From positions 186,001-250,000 of the forward strand of contig NZ_FNGY01000002.1 of NCBI RefSeq assembly GCF_900103665.1: 64,000 nucleotides of DNA, given 5' to 3'. The stretch is from Pedobacter steynii. GTDB lineage: Bacteria > Bacteroidota > Bacteroidia > Sphingobacteriales > Sphingobacteriaceae. Within the stretch, counting starts at the first letter, position 1. Each line of letters opens with the position of its first letter. Shown piece by piece: positions 51,038-59,571 of the stretch. The translations under genes were made by a program, and so were the position numbers. The notes beneath the pieces are model-generated. The model saw nothing but the letters and a program-made list of their open reading frames with translations. It was not told the DNA's origin and ran no database searches.

Positions 51038-53428
51038 TCATCTTTTGTTAAACCAGTTCATTCCGGCAGGAATTGATGTTTCCTGCTTCCAGGCAGGAAT
51101 ATTTACCCTGTACTTTTTTTTCAGATTGAAGTGGGCTTTAAACAGGCGGTCATCATTGGAGCTTAAAATCAACTGATTTCCCTTTTTGATAACGCTGCAA
51201 TTGTAGGTCAGCAATGTGCCATCTTTTCTTTCCAGGATATAGGCTTTACCAAGCGCAACCTCTTCCATACATTTGAAAATTTCATGAACATCATTGTCGC
51301 TCGTGTTTGCATGAAACCAGTCTGAAACCATATCCACATATTGCTCGCCAATAATGACTGGTTTTGTCTTTCCTTCTTCTGCTTTAAACTGATTGTTATT
51401 GTATTTATCTGCACTTGTACCAGGGAAATTCTCAGTCGACTGGACAGTGTTTACGTATGGGTCAATTACAAATGCCCATCGAAGTTTCCCCGTTTTAGAG
51501 TCAATGGTTTGCACGCAGGAGCCCATTGCATTCATGGTTTGAATGAGGTAATCTTCTTTACCCGTTAACAGGTAGAGATAGTGAGTTGCATATGCTCTCC
51601 AGGCCGACCAGCCATGGGGGGAGCTCAATATGTTTTTACCCAGCATCACATCATATTGGGCTTCCCAAAATCTGAGTGTTCCATTGCGCATTCTGCTATC
51701 GGGAACGATGAGCTGGGTCAAACTTCTGTGAGAATTAATGAAGTCTTCAGCCATCTTTGTATAACGGTTTCTCTCTTGTATGTTATCTTGCAAAAGGGCA
51801 AAAGCGGCAATTTGTAAAGCGGTACAGGAAATCATCCCATCTTCAAACGTACCTTCACCTTCTGTTTCAATAGCAGACATACCAAACATCAACTGATCTA
51901 CAGCCTTTTTAGCAGACTGATAGTGCTTCTGGTAACGGTTGTACCAAAGCGTATCCTTCTTTCCCAGTTCTTTTTCTATTTCTGCAAGCTCTAGCATGCT
52001 TTTCGCGATATAAATTACGCTGGTATAGTGGGTATGACCATTGCGGTAAGCGCCATCCTTGCCCTGTGCAGGAATGATGACATGGTCAGCAAGTTTAGCC
52101 GCCAGATGTAAATCGCTGATGTTTTTCAAGGCCCTGTATTTGTCTGCAAGAATACCGATGGTCGTACTGGTATTTTGAATGCGGCTTGCATTGTTGATCT
52201 TTGTAGGTACAGCATTTACTGTATCGTACATCAGGCTCATGACCTTGCTAAATTGTTCATTACTTTGTGTTAATTTTTCCGCATTTGGGTAATAAACCTG
52301 AGCCAGGTAAGCGGAATAAAACCCATACCAGTTCTCACAGTTCCAACTGGCCTTTTGAGTGTAAATTAATGCCGCTTCCCTTGCTCTTTGAAGATACCAG
52401 CCCCATGGTTCACGGACGGTGATCTTAGCCTCCGTGATTCGGTTTTGATTGCTTGCGGTCAAAGTATAGACACCTGTTTCATTTGCAGGGATGAAGGAGT
52501 AGACCGCAATTCCTGATTTGATGTTTTTTGTCCTGATATTTTTTACTGCTCCGGAAGGGGAGGTCAGCTTCAGCTGACTGAGGTCACTATTGTATACTTT
52601 TACCTCAAAGGGTTTATCTTTTTCTAAGGTAGTCTGCCTGATCTCAAATGCGGGAGCTTTATAAACTTTAGCTAAAGTTTGGGCAACATCTTCCAAAGCA
52701 GGGATATCCATCAGATAAACCGACCATTTTTTTGTTTGTCCGGGCTTTAAAGAACTGTTGTTTTGAGGATGACGCTGTGGGAGTGGTCCAGTATTGATCA
52801 GATCAAGGTTTGTGCTGTAAATGCGATGTCCCCAGAAGAAAACTTCCTTGCTTCCATATCCAAAATTGTAGTTTAGACTCCAGGATGCGATGGGGTCCGG
52901 AGAAGCAAGGCCGAGTATATTCCCATTGGGGTTCATCATATAACCCCAGAAATGTGTTTTCTCGGCCCGAAGCAGCGTAGGGAAATATATATCGTTCCAT
53001 TGAGGGTAGCTTTGCATATAATTACTGATTCCCATTCTCAGTCCTAATTTTTCCGGGCTGAATTCCTTTCCTGAATTATTGGTTACTACTGCGTTGATCT
53101 GCAATTTATTCTCAAGTAAGACATAGGAGAGACTGAGATCAATGCCTTTATAACTACCTGTAAAAGTGTTTTCTAAGCTACGTTTTAGGATGATGTTCTC
53201 TTCCTTGTTTTGTTGGGATATATACCATCTAAAGCCTTTATATTCTTTTTCAGGCAGCTGAATGTTTTCCCATTTTTCATTTCTTTTGATTTGAAGATTT
53301 TGAAGCATTCCATCTTGTTGAAAGTCCAGTTTCCAATAATCATTTTGTAAACGGGACTGAGCGTGTAGGCTGAGGGAGATGTACAGGCTGAGTACAAGTG
53401 TCAGGTAAAAACGGGCAAGGTTATTCAT
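51038..53428 (-). CDS. Large secreted protein, predicted alpha/alpha-barrel carbohydrate-active type, family unassigned
   Basis: 796 aa with signal peptide (to about LHAQS, residue 24). Residues ~25-340 are beta-rich, the likely sandwich. Residues ~345-700 are helical with repeated aromatic/His pairs: NCENWYGFYSAYLAQVY, GKDGAYRNGHTHYTSV, GEGTFEDGMISCTALQ, RFWEAQYDVMLGK and SPHGWSAWRAYATHYLY. These resemble an (alpha/alpha)6 toroid of polysaccharide lyases and some glycosidases. A short C-terminal beta region follows. The arrangement recalls DUF5695-type proteins, from memory only. It lies between the ECF sigma gene and fecR on the same strand, so it probably belongs to the regulon. Function unknown; enzymatic action on a polysaccharide is inferred. 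Confidence 0.7.
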   Translation of the reverse strand: MNNLARFYLTLVLSLYISLSLHAQSRLQNDYWKLDFQQDGMLQNLQIKRNEKWENIQLPEKEYKGFRWYISQQNKEENIILKRSLENTFTGSYKGIDLSLSYVLLENKLQINAVVTNNSGKEFSPEKLGLRMGISNYMQSYPQWNDIYFPTLLRAEKTHFWGYMMNPNGNILGLASPDPIASWSLNYNFGYGSKEVFFWGHRIYSTNLDLINTGPLPQRHPQNNSSLKPGQTKKWSVYLMDIPALEDVAQTLAKVYKAPAFEIRQTTLEKDKPFEVKVYNSDLSQLKLTSPSGAVKNIRTKNIKSGIAVYSFIPANETGVYTLTASNQNRITEAKITVREPWGWYLQRAREAALIYTQKASWNCENWYGFYSAYLAQVYYPNAEKLTQSNEQFSKVMSLMYDTVNAVPTKINNASRIQNTSTTIGILADKYRALKNISDLHLAAKLADHVIIPAQGKDGAYRNGHTHYTSVIYIAKSMLELAEIEKELGKKDTLWYNRYQKHYQSAKKAVDQLMFGMSAIETEGEGTFEDGMISCTALQIAAFALLQDNIQERNRYTKMAEDFINSHRSLTQLIVPDSRMRNGTLRFWEAQYDVMLGKNILSSPHGWSAWRAYATHYLYLLTGKEDYLIQTMNAMGSCVQTIDSKTGKLRWAFVIDPYVNTVQSTENFPGTSADKYNNNQFKAEEGKTKPVIIGEQYVDMVSDWFHANTSDNDVHEIFKCMEEVALGKAYILERKDGTLLTYNCSVIKKGNQLILSSNDDRLFKAHFNLKKKYRVNIPAWKQETSIPAGMNWFNKR

Positions 53429-53522
53429 GCTAATGTTAGTGTAGTTTTAGTGGAACCGGTTTGTTTGTCAGATTATTTTAACAGGACGGTTAAGGAAGGG
53501 AGGAGGGGTACAAGAGTTGAAA

Positions 53523-54101
53523 TTAATTATTCAGGTACCACATCAGGTAGACGATGATTCCGAGTTTTACCCTGAGTATACGCAATGCTCTTTTAATTTG
53601 TGTGGTGACGGTGTGTTCGGAAAGACCTAACTTGCTGGCTATTTCTTTATGGCTCATAAATTCCTTCCTGCTCATTTCGAAGATCTCTTTCATTCTTGGG
53701 GGCAGGTTATTAATTTCCTTTTCTATTAAAATCGTCAACTCTTTTTCCCTGATGAGGTGATCTGTTGCTGTTTCGTTACGGTCGAGGAAGTGCTGTAATG
53801 AATTGATGTAAACGGTAGATATTTTTTTATGAGAAAAAAGATCGAAAGCCCGGTTTCTAACAACAGTATAAAGATATCCGGCAAGGTTGGTGCTGAGTTG
53901 AAAGCCTGACCTGTTGTTCCAGAGTTTGATGAAAGTTTCCTGGATAACATCTTGTGCCTCTTCTTTATCTTTTAGTTTTTTGAAGGCATAAATGTAGAGC
54001 AGGCTATTGTAGCGGTCATAAATTTCTGTAAAAGCAGCGCGGTCATCAGACATCAGTAAGCCTGATAATTCGGCATCTGTCAGTTGACTATAAATGGCCA
54101 T
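53523..54101 (-). CDS. ECF RNA polymerase sigma factor (Bacteroidota SusC/FecR-associated)
   Basis: 192 aa. Region 2 includes FTEIYDRYNSLLYIYAFKKL with KDKEEAQDVIQETFIKLW, the -10-binding helices. Region 4 has LPPRMKEIFEMSRKEFMSHK and then EIASKLGLSEHTVTTQIKRA, the -35-binding HTH. The C-terminus ends in a hydrophobic VYLMWYL. Size and motifs match the sigma-70 family expansion typical of Bacteroides-type uptake loci. It is the first gene of the minus-strand locus and is divergent from the copper cluster. Held by the FecR protein encoded 2.6 kb downstream. Confidence 0.95.
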   Translation of the reverse strand: MAIYSQLTDAELSGLLMSDDRAAFTEIYDRYNSLLYIYAFKKLKDKEEAQDVIQETFIKLWNNRSGFQLSTNLAGYLYTVVRNRAFDLFSHKKISTVYINSLQHFLDRNETATDHLIREKELTILIEKEINNLPPRMKEIFEMSRKEFMSHKEIASKLGLSEHTVTTQIKRALRILRVKLGIIVYLMWYLNN

Positions 54102-54284
54102 AATTAATTTCCCCTTTTCGAATTTAGGACTAATATTCTTTTATGCAACTAGATTTCAAATTTATTGTGCGCTGCTTTTGCTGGCTGCAGAATAAAAATT
54201 ACTGCTTTAGGAGGCTAATAGGATATAAAAATTTCGCGGAATTATGTAAAATCTTGCAGGAGAACTGATTTAACTTTGTGTCTG

Positions 54285-54746
54285 ATGAACAGAAACTCCG
54301 GCATATCGCGAAAAGCAGTCTTCCTGCTGATCGTATTCCTTTTGAATACGGTGGTCGGTTTTGCCTGTTCGGTAGGGCTGGGAATGGGGGCTGTTAAAGC
54401 CCATCATCATGATGTTAAGGAATCGAAAGCAGATCACCATCACCATAAAGGCGAACATGATCATCATGCGCTAAAAGGAGATCACCATCATTCCTCAAAA
54501 GAGCAAAAAACAACTGACGACTGTTGTACAGATCAGGTTCAAAAAATCGAAAAGACCGATAAACTGAGCCCCCCGGTTTCGGAGTTCAGTATTGATCAGC
54601 CGTTTTATACCCTTATATTTCCCAATTACATTCTTTTGGAGGCTTCAGTGTCTTCATTGTACTTACTTCGTCCCAAATATCATGTTCGGGATGATCATCC
54701 CCCCATTCCTGATATCAGGATTGCCGTACAGAGTTTTCAGATTTGA
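54285..54746 (+). CDS. His-rich HYC_CC_PP-type protein, metal-binding
   Basis: 153 aa from the ATG. An in-frame TTG lies 9 bp upstream. A hydrophobic N-terminal signal or anchor (KAVFLLIVFLLNTVVGFACS) is followed by about 45 residues very rich in His, then DDCCTDQVQK and LSPPVSEF, the CC and PP features that name this Bacteroidota family. These genes usually stand beside copper or cobalt-zinc-cadmium efflux genes; here a multicopper-oxidase cluster follows. Probable role: periplasmic metal binding or buffering. TAACTTTG at 54271-54278 matches the -7 promoter consensus, but that would leave almost no 5' leader and no matching -33 box was found. Confidence 0.8.
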   Translation: MNRNSGISRKAVFLLIVFLLNTVVGFACSVGLGMGAVKAHHHDVKESKADHHHHKGEHDHHALKGDHHHSSKEQKTTDDCCTDQVQKIEKTDKLSPPVSEFSIDQPFYTLIFPNYILLEASVSSLYLLRPKYHVRDDHPPIPDIRIAVQSFQI

Positions 54747-54770
54747 GATGATGTTTTAACCGCATTTTCA

Positions 54771-54789
54771 GATTAGCATTGCGCTAATC
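54771..54789 (+). terminator. Possible terminator or attenuator after the His-rich gene
   Basis: GATTAGC and GCTAATC form a 7-bp stem with a 5-nt loop, followed by CCTTTTACCTTTT, 24 bp after the stop codon. It may partly separate the His-rich gene from the downstream cluster. Confidence 0.5.
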
Positions 54790-54917
54790 CCTTTTACCTT
54801 TTAACATAAAACTCAATCAAAATGAACCCGACATGATCAAAAAAATCATTAAGTCCGGAGGACAATAATTTTTTAATCATCAAAGGCTCCATCTGACAAT
54901 TAAAAACAAAAGAATAG

Positions 54918-55391
54918 ATGAAAAAGATATTTCTTATCGTTGCTTTCGTCGCAACCTTCTCTGCGCAAAATGGTTTTGCACAGGACAATACCAATGATTC
55001 CAAACCGGGTCAGTTACTGGATTTATATTATCAGATCAAAGATGCCTTGCTGAAAGGTAATCCCGCACTGGCAGCGACTACGGCTGAAGCGTTTTCAAAA
55101 ACAGCTTTAGCGGTAAAAGGCCTTCCTGAGGCAGATCGTAAAGTGTTGCTTAAAGATGCTTCGGCACTGTCTTCAACAAAAGACCTGAAGGAACAACGGG
55201 TTTATCTTGTAGATTTTTCCGAGCATATGTATGCGCTTGCCAAGTCTGTAAAGCTCAGTACTGATCCGATTTACAAGATCTGGTGCCCGATGAAAAAGGC
55301 CAACTGGCTCAGTAAGGAATCGGCGATCAAAAACCCTTACTACGGAAGCGCAATGCTGACTTGCGGCAAAGTAACGGAAACACTAAAATAA
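54918..55391 (+). CDS. DUF3347-type periplasmic protein, copper cluster, copy 1
   Basis: 157 aa with a signal peptide (to ~22, GFAQD). The rest fits the DUF3347 pattern: a four-helix body (LLDLYYQIKDALLKGN; TTAEAFSKTAL; LVDFSEHMYALAKSV), then IWCPMKKANWLSKESAIKNP and YYGSAMLTCGKVTETL, with the conserved CPM and C-terminal Cys. The CPM motif suggests copper coordination, as DUF3347 domains are also found fused to CusB-like adaptors. It is the first of two related genes in a row; the second is longer and lipidated. Confidence 0.82.
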   Translation: MKKIFLIVAFVATFSAQNGFAQDNTNDSKPGQLLDLYYQIKDALLKGNPALAATTAEAFSKTALAVKGLPEADRKVLLKDASALSSTKDLKEQRVYLVDFSEHMYALAKSVKLSTDPIYKIWCPMKKANWLSKESAIKNPYYGSAMLTCGKVTETLK

Positions 55392-55424
55392 TCTTAAAAA
55401 ATTAACTTATCTTAATCTAATAAA

Positions 55425-56000
55425 ATGAAATTATTCATCTTTAGTACATTGCTTGCTACTTTATTTCTTGCTGCATGCAGCAATAGCAACCCTACGACCA
55501 GTCCAGCTGATGCTACTCAAAATACCGATACCACTGCATCCGTAATCTCATCAGAAAAAACAAAACCTGCTCCGGCAGATGAAATCATCAATGGCTACCT
55601 GCAATTGAAAAACGCTTTGGCAGCAGATGATGATAAAGCGGCAGCAGAGGCTGGAAATGTAATGACAAAAGCCATGGCCTCATTTGATAAATCCGCGATA
55701 AGCGCTGATCAGGCTAAAATCTATAATGACATAGAAGCTGGTGTGAAGGAACATGCCGAGCATATCGGAGAGAATGTCGGTAATCTCCACCATCAAAGAG
55801 AACATTTTGAAAGTCTGAGTCAGGATATCTATGACCTGGCCAAGGCGGTAGGAACCGGTAAGAAGTTATATTTTGACCATTGTCCAATGTATAATGACAA
55901 CAAAGGAGCGAATTGGCTCAGCGAAACAAAAGAGATCCGTAATCCGTATTTAGGGAAATCAATGCTCGATTGCGGATCGGTAAAGGAAGAACTTAATTAG
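55425..56000 (+). CDS. DUF3347-type lipoprotein, copper cluster, copy 2
   Basis: 191 aa. Lipobox FLAAC (Cys18), a low-complexity Thr/Ser/Ala linker, then a DUF3347 domain: IINGYLQLKNALAADD, a HAEHIGENVGNLHHQREH His-rich helix, FDHCPMYNDNKGANWLSE and GKSMLDCGSVKEEL. It carries the same CPM and terminal Cys as the neighbour. The extra histidines strengthen the metal-binding reading. 33 bp after copy 1 and 8 bp before the haem-binding gene, in one operon. Confidence 0.88.
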   Translation: MKLFIFSTLLATLFLAACSNSNPTTSPADATQNTDTTASVISSEKTKPAPADEIINGYLQLKNALAADDDKAAAEAGNVMTKAMASFDKSAISADQAKIYNDIEAGVKEHAEHIGENVGNLHHQREHFESLSQDIYDLAKAVGTGKKLYFDHCPMYNDNKGANWLSETKEIRNPYLGKSMLDCGSVKEELN

Positions 56001-56008
56001 ACAATTTC

Positions 56009-56473
56009 ATGAAAAGGACAAAGGTGGTGCTATTGACCTTATTCGCTTTATTTCTAATTATTCAGTTGATCAGACCTGTCCGCAATGAACGCGGGCAGGT
56101 TCCTGAAGCTGATATAAGTAGCCTTTATGGGATGCCGGATCAGGTTCATGGGATTTTCAAAAGAGCTTGTTATGATTGTCATAGCAACAGCACGACTTAT
56201 CCCTGGTACGCCAATATTCAACCCCTGGCCTGGTGGCTGGCAGATCACATCAGGGAAGGTAAAGCCGAACTGAATTTTAATGAGTTTGGAACTTATTCCC
56301 TGCGAAAGCAGAAAAGTAAACTAAAATCTATTACGGGTAGTTTAGAAGACAACAGCATGCCCTTATCTTCTTATACGCTCATTCACAAAAATGCGAAGTT
56401 GTCTTTAGCTGATAAAGCATTAGTCTTGAGTTGGTTGAGTAAAACAAGGGATGGCATTTCATTAAACAAATAG
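56009..56473 (+). CDS. Haem-binding-domain (cytochrome c-like) membrane-anchored protein
   Basis: 154 aa. An N-terminal hydrophobic helix (VVLLTLFALFLIIQLI) anchors a domain with ACYDCHSNSTTYPWYANIQP, one CxxCH haem c site followed by the WYxxIxP pattern of the Haem_bd family, then WWLADHIREGKAELNF. C-terminal MPLSSYTLIHKNAKLS offers a methionine as axial ligand. A likely electron acceptor or donor for the multicopper oxidase whose gene starts 3 bp downstream. Confidence 0.9.
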   Translation: MKRTKVVLLTLFALFLIIQLIRPVRNERGQVPEADISSLYGMPDQVHGIFKRACYDCHSNSTTYPWYANIQPLAWWLADHIREGKAELNFNEFGTYSLRKQKSKLKSITGSLEDNSMPLSSYTLIHKNAKLSLADKALVLSWLSKTRDGISLNK

Positions 56474-56476
56474 AAC

Positions 56477-58813
56477 ATGAAAAAGATATGGATAGCGGTA
56501 CTGTTGTTTAGCTTTTCGCAAATGGTTCTTGCACAGCATAAAGGACATCAGATGCCGGCTAAGCAGCAACAGAAACCAGAATTGAAGAAAACTGTATTTG
56601 ACAAGAGCAGCTCAAAAGTAAAAGCGCAGCCTAAATCGGTGCGTTATGATTTGTACATTAAGGATACGACGGTTAATTATTCCGGAAAGGAGAAAAAAGC
56701 GATCGCCATTAATGGCAGTATTCCCGGACCTGTGCTGACTTTTACCGAGGGAGATACTGCGGTTGTATATGTGCACAACCTCATGCATATGGAGACCTCG
56801 ATCCACTGGCACGGTGTCTTTTTACCTAACCGCTATGATGGGGTTCCTTATCTGACACAGCTGCCGATTAAACCTCATGCAACCTTTGTGTATAAATTCC
56901 CGGTCATTCAAAATGGCACCTATTGGTACCATAGTCATACAGAGATGCAGGAGCAAAGTGGAATGTATGGGGCACTGATCTTTAACAAGGTAAATGAACC
57001 TGAGATTCCGACGATTCCGGTAGTGTTGAGCGATTGGACGGATATAAATCCAATGGAAGCAGACCGGTTTTTACATACGGCTAACGACTGGTTTGCCATT
57101 AAAAAAGGAACGACCCAAAGTTATGCTGAAGCGATAAAAAAGGGGCATTTTAAGACAAAGCTGACTAACGAGTGGAAGCGCATGAGTGCCATGGATGTGA
57201 GTGATGTCTATTATGAGAAGTTTCTCAGCAATGGGAAACCTGAGCTTAGCTATACTCAGTTTAAAGCTGGGGATAAGGTCAGGCTGAGGATGGTCAATGG
57301 GGGAGCTTCTACTTATTTCTGGCTCAGTTACTCCGGAGGAAAGATTACTGTGGTCGGAAACGATGGGAATGATGTCGAACCTGTGGAAGTAGACCGTTTG
57401 ATTATTGCTCCTTCTGAAACGTATGATGTGGTGGTCACGATTCCTGAAAATATGCAGTATGAGTTTTTGTCTACTGCAGAAGATCGCACCAATTCGACCT
57501 CCATCTGGCTGGGAAGCGGGATGAAGATGCCGGCAAAACCTTTAGGAAAGCTGAAGTATTTTGAGGGGATGAAGATGATGAACGACATGATGAAAATGGA
57601 TGGAAGCATGGCGCCAATGGAAGGGATGGAGATGAGCAATCAGCAAATGGACATGAACAATGTCATGTATCCGGAGATTACGGGAGCCGAAACGGGGAAA
57701 ACAAAGAAGGAAGCAGAAAAGAAGGGCCATGATAGGAAAGCCATGGATCAAAAGAACGCCATGGGAAATATGGCAGGCATGGAGATGGGAGGAGTTGATG
57801 CTGAAATTGTAACCTTAAACTACGGAATGTTGCGTGCGACAGAGAAGACTACTTTAAGAAAAGGACCGGAAAGGCTGTTGAAGTTTGAGCTGACCGGAAA
57901 TATGGACCGTTATGTCTGGACGCTGGATAATAAAACCGTTTCTGAATCGGATAGAATCCTGATCAAAAAAGGAGAGAATGTGAAAATTATCCTCTATAAC
58001 AACTCTATGATGCGCCATCCGATGCATTTACATGGACATGATTTTAGGGTATTAAACGGACAGGGAGAATATGCGCCGTTAAAAAATGTATTGGATATCC
58101 TGCCTATGGAAACCGATACCCTTGAATTCGCAGCTACGGAAAGTGGCGATTGGTTTTTTCATTGCCACATTCTTTACCACATGATGAGTGGGATGGGAAG
58201 GGTGTTCAGCTATGAAAATTCCCCACCAAACCCTGAAATTCCAGATCCTAAGTATGCACAACGTATGCTAAACAGCGACGACAGGAAGTTTCATCTGATG
58301 GGAATGGCCGGACTGGAAAGCAATGGAAGCGACGGACAGTTTATGTTATCCAATACCCGTTACCGTCTTTCTACCGAATGGAGATTGGGCTTTAAAGCAC
58401 ATCATGGTATGGAAAGCGAGACTTATTTCGGCAGGTACCTGGGTAAAACCCAATGGCTGTTTCCATTTATAGGTTTCGATTATCATTATAACCCGGTCAG
58501 AAATGAAAACGAGAAGAATATGTTTGGACAGTTGAGCAATCAGAAGAACAGAAAGGCAATCACTGCCGGTATTCAGTATACCTTGCCCATGCTTATTGTT
58601 GCCGAAGCAAGGGTGGATAGCAAGGGCAAGCTGCGCTTCCAGCTAAAACGAGAAGATGTTCCGATCACGAACAGGTTAAGGTTTAGTTTTTCGGCGAACA
58701 CAGATAAAGAATACATGACAGGTTTCCGCTATATCGTTACTAAATATTTCTCTTTGTCTACCCATTATGATAGTGATATGGGCTATGGTGGCGGAATCAC
58801 ATTAAGTTATTAA
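56477..58813 (+). CDS. Multicopper oxidase (CopA/PcoA-like) with Met-rich segment and barrel-like C-terminal extension
   Basis: 778 aa with signal peptide (to ~20, MVLAQ). Three cupredoxin domains with all copper-site motifs: HWHG (110-113), HSH (152-154), HPMHLHGH (~514-521) and HCHILYHMMSGM (~562-573). Residues ~365-440 are Met- and His-rich (MMNDMMKMDGSMAPMEGMEM), as in copper-tolerance oxidases. After ~600 the sequence changes to about 180 residues of alternating strands (TRYRLSTEWRLGFKAHHGM; TQWLFPFIGFDYHY; RLRFSFSANTD; FRYIVTKYFSLS) ending in Tyr (GGGITLSY), resembling CopB outer-membrane proteins. Oxidation of Cu(I) in the periplasm is the expected role. The extension would tie it to the outer membrane. 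Confidence 0.9.
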   Translation: MKKIWIAVLLFSFSQMVLAQHKGHQMPAKQQQKPELKKTVFDKSSSKVKAQPKSVRYDLYIKDTTVNYSGKEKKAIAINGSIPGPVLTFTEGDTAVVYVHNLMHMETSIHWHGVFLPNRYDGVPYLTQLPIKPHATFVYKFPVIQNGTYWYHSHTEMQEQSGMYGALIFNKVNEPEIPTIPVVLSDWTDINPMEADRFLHTANDWFAIKKGTTQSYAEAIKKGHFKTKLTNEWKRMSAMDVSDVYYEKFLSNGKPELSYTQFKAGDKVRLRMVNGGASTYFWLSYSGGKITVVGNDGNDVEPVEVDRLIIAPSETYDVVVTIPENMQYEFLSTAEDRTNSTSIWLGSGMKMPAKPLGKLKYFEGMKMMNDMMKMDGSMAPMEGMEMSNQQMDMNNVMYPEITGAETGKTKKEAEKKGHDRKAMDQKNAMGNMAGMEMGGVDAEIVTLNYGMLRATEKTTLRKGPERLLKFELTGNMDRYVWTLDNKTVSESDRILIKKGENVKIILYNNSMMRHPMHLHGHDFRVLNGQGEYAPLKNVLDILPMETDTLEFAATESGDWFFHCHILYHMMSGMGRVFSYENSPPNPEIPDPKYAQRMLNSDDRKFHLMGMAGLESNGSDGQFMLSNTRYRLSTEWRLGFKAHHGMESETYFGRYLGKTQWLFPFIGFDYHYNPVRNENEKNMFGQLSNQKNRKAITAGIQYTLPMLIVAEARVDSKGKLRFQLKREDVPITNRLRFSFSANTDKEYMTGFRYIVTKYFSLSTHYDSDMGYGGGITLSY

Positions 58814-58887
58814 GTCTGCTTTTTTATTTTTAAGTTTAAAACCGAGCTGAATCCCTGTTTTTGGGTGATTAAGAAAATAAAGGTAGT

Positions 58888-59508
58888 ATGAAGATTTCAA
58901 GAAATGATCCTTATGATTCTAATCTGTTTATCAGAGGTTTAGGTGTGTTGCTTACGCAGATGCATTCAGATCTTTATGAGTATACGTACTTCCTGACTTT
59001 TAAGAAATCTATGAAATCTTATGCGAAAGATTTCAATGATCCATATGAACAATGCATAGAGGACCTCGGTTTCTTTGAAAAAATTGAAGATCCTTTCGTT
59101 CAAAATTGCCTGGAAGCCCAGATAAAACTGATTTATTGTAAAGAACAACTGATCTTAAGGTTTGGTATTGATGAGGTGGAGGATTTGGGAGATCCTTTTC
59201 TTGTGGTGCAGGCTTTACGTTTCAGGCCATATATCCTGGTCTTTAAAAGATCCAAAAGCTATAAAAAGTTGAAACTTTATTATGAACGTTCCTTATCTGA
59301 GTTTATCGAAAGCCTGTATTTCTATGCCTGCGCTTTGACGGCAGAAAGTTATAAGATTCCATTGGTATTGAAAAGGCGTTTTGTCCTTCCGGATGAGGAA
59401 AGTTTCCGGTTGTTAAATCATGACGACCATACAGTGGAATTATTGACCGAGCTGATCATTGGTTTAAAGAAAGACCTGAATGACCTGAGGTTGCTCACGA
59501 AGAAATAG
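58888..59508 (+). CDS. Conserved-looking hypothetical protein, 206 aa
   Basis: Not recognised. Soluble, mainly alpha-helical and rich in Phe, Tyr and Leu, with repeated acidic-aromatic stretches (DPYEQCIEDLGFFEKIEDPF; FIESLYFYACALTAESYK). No signal peptide or metal motif. It lies 74 bp after the multicopper oxidase on the same strand; no terminator was noted between them, so it may be read from the same transcript. A link to copper is not supported by its sequence. Confidence 0.6.
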   Translation: MKISRNDPYDSNLFIRGLGVLLTQMHSDLYEYTYFLTFKKSMKSYAKDFNDPYEQCIEDLGFFEKIEDPFVQNCLEAQIKLIYCKEQLILRFGIDEVEDLGDPFLVVQALRFRPYILVFKRSKSYKKLKLYYERSLSEFIESLYFYACALTAESYKIPLVLKRRFVLPDEESFRLLNHDDHTVELLTELIIGLKKDLNDLRLLTKK

Positions 59509-59571
59509 CGGAACTCAATTGCAGAATAAATCTTATCTTACGATCCCTAATCATTATCATTTGAACCACAT

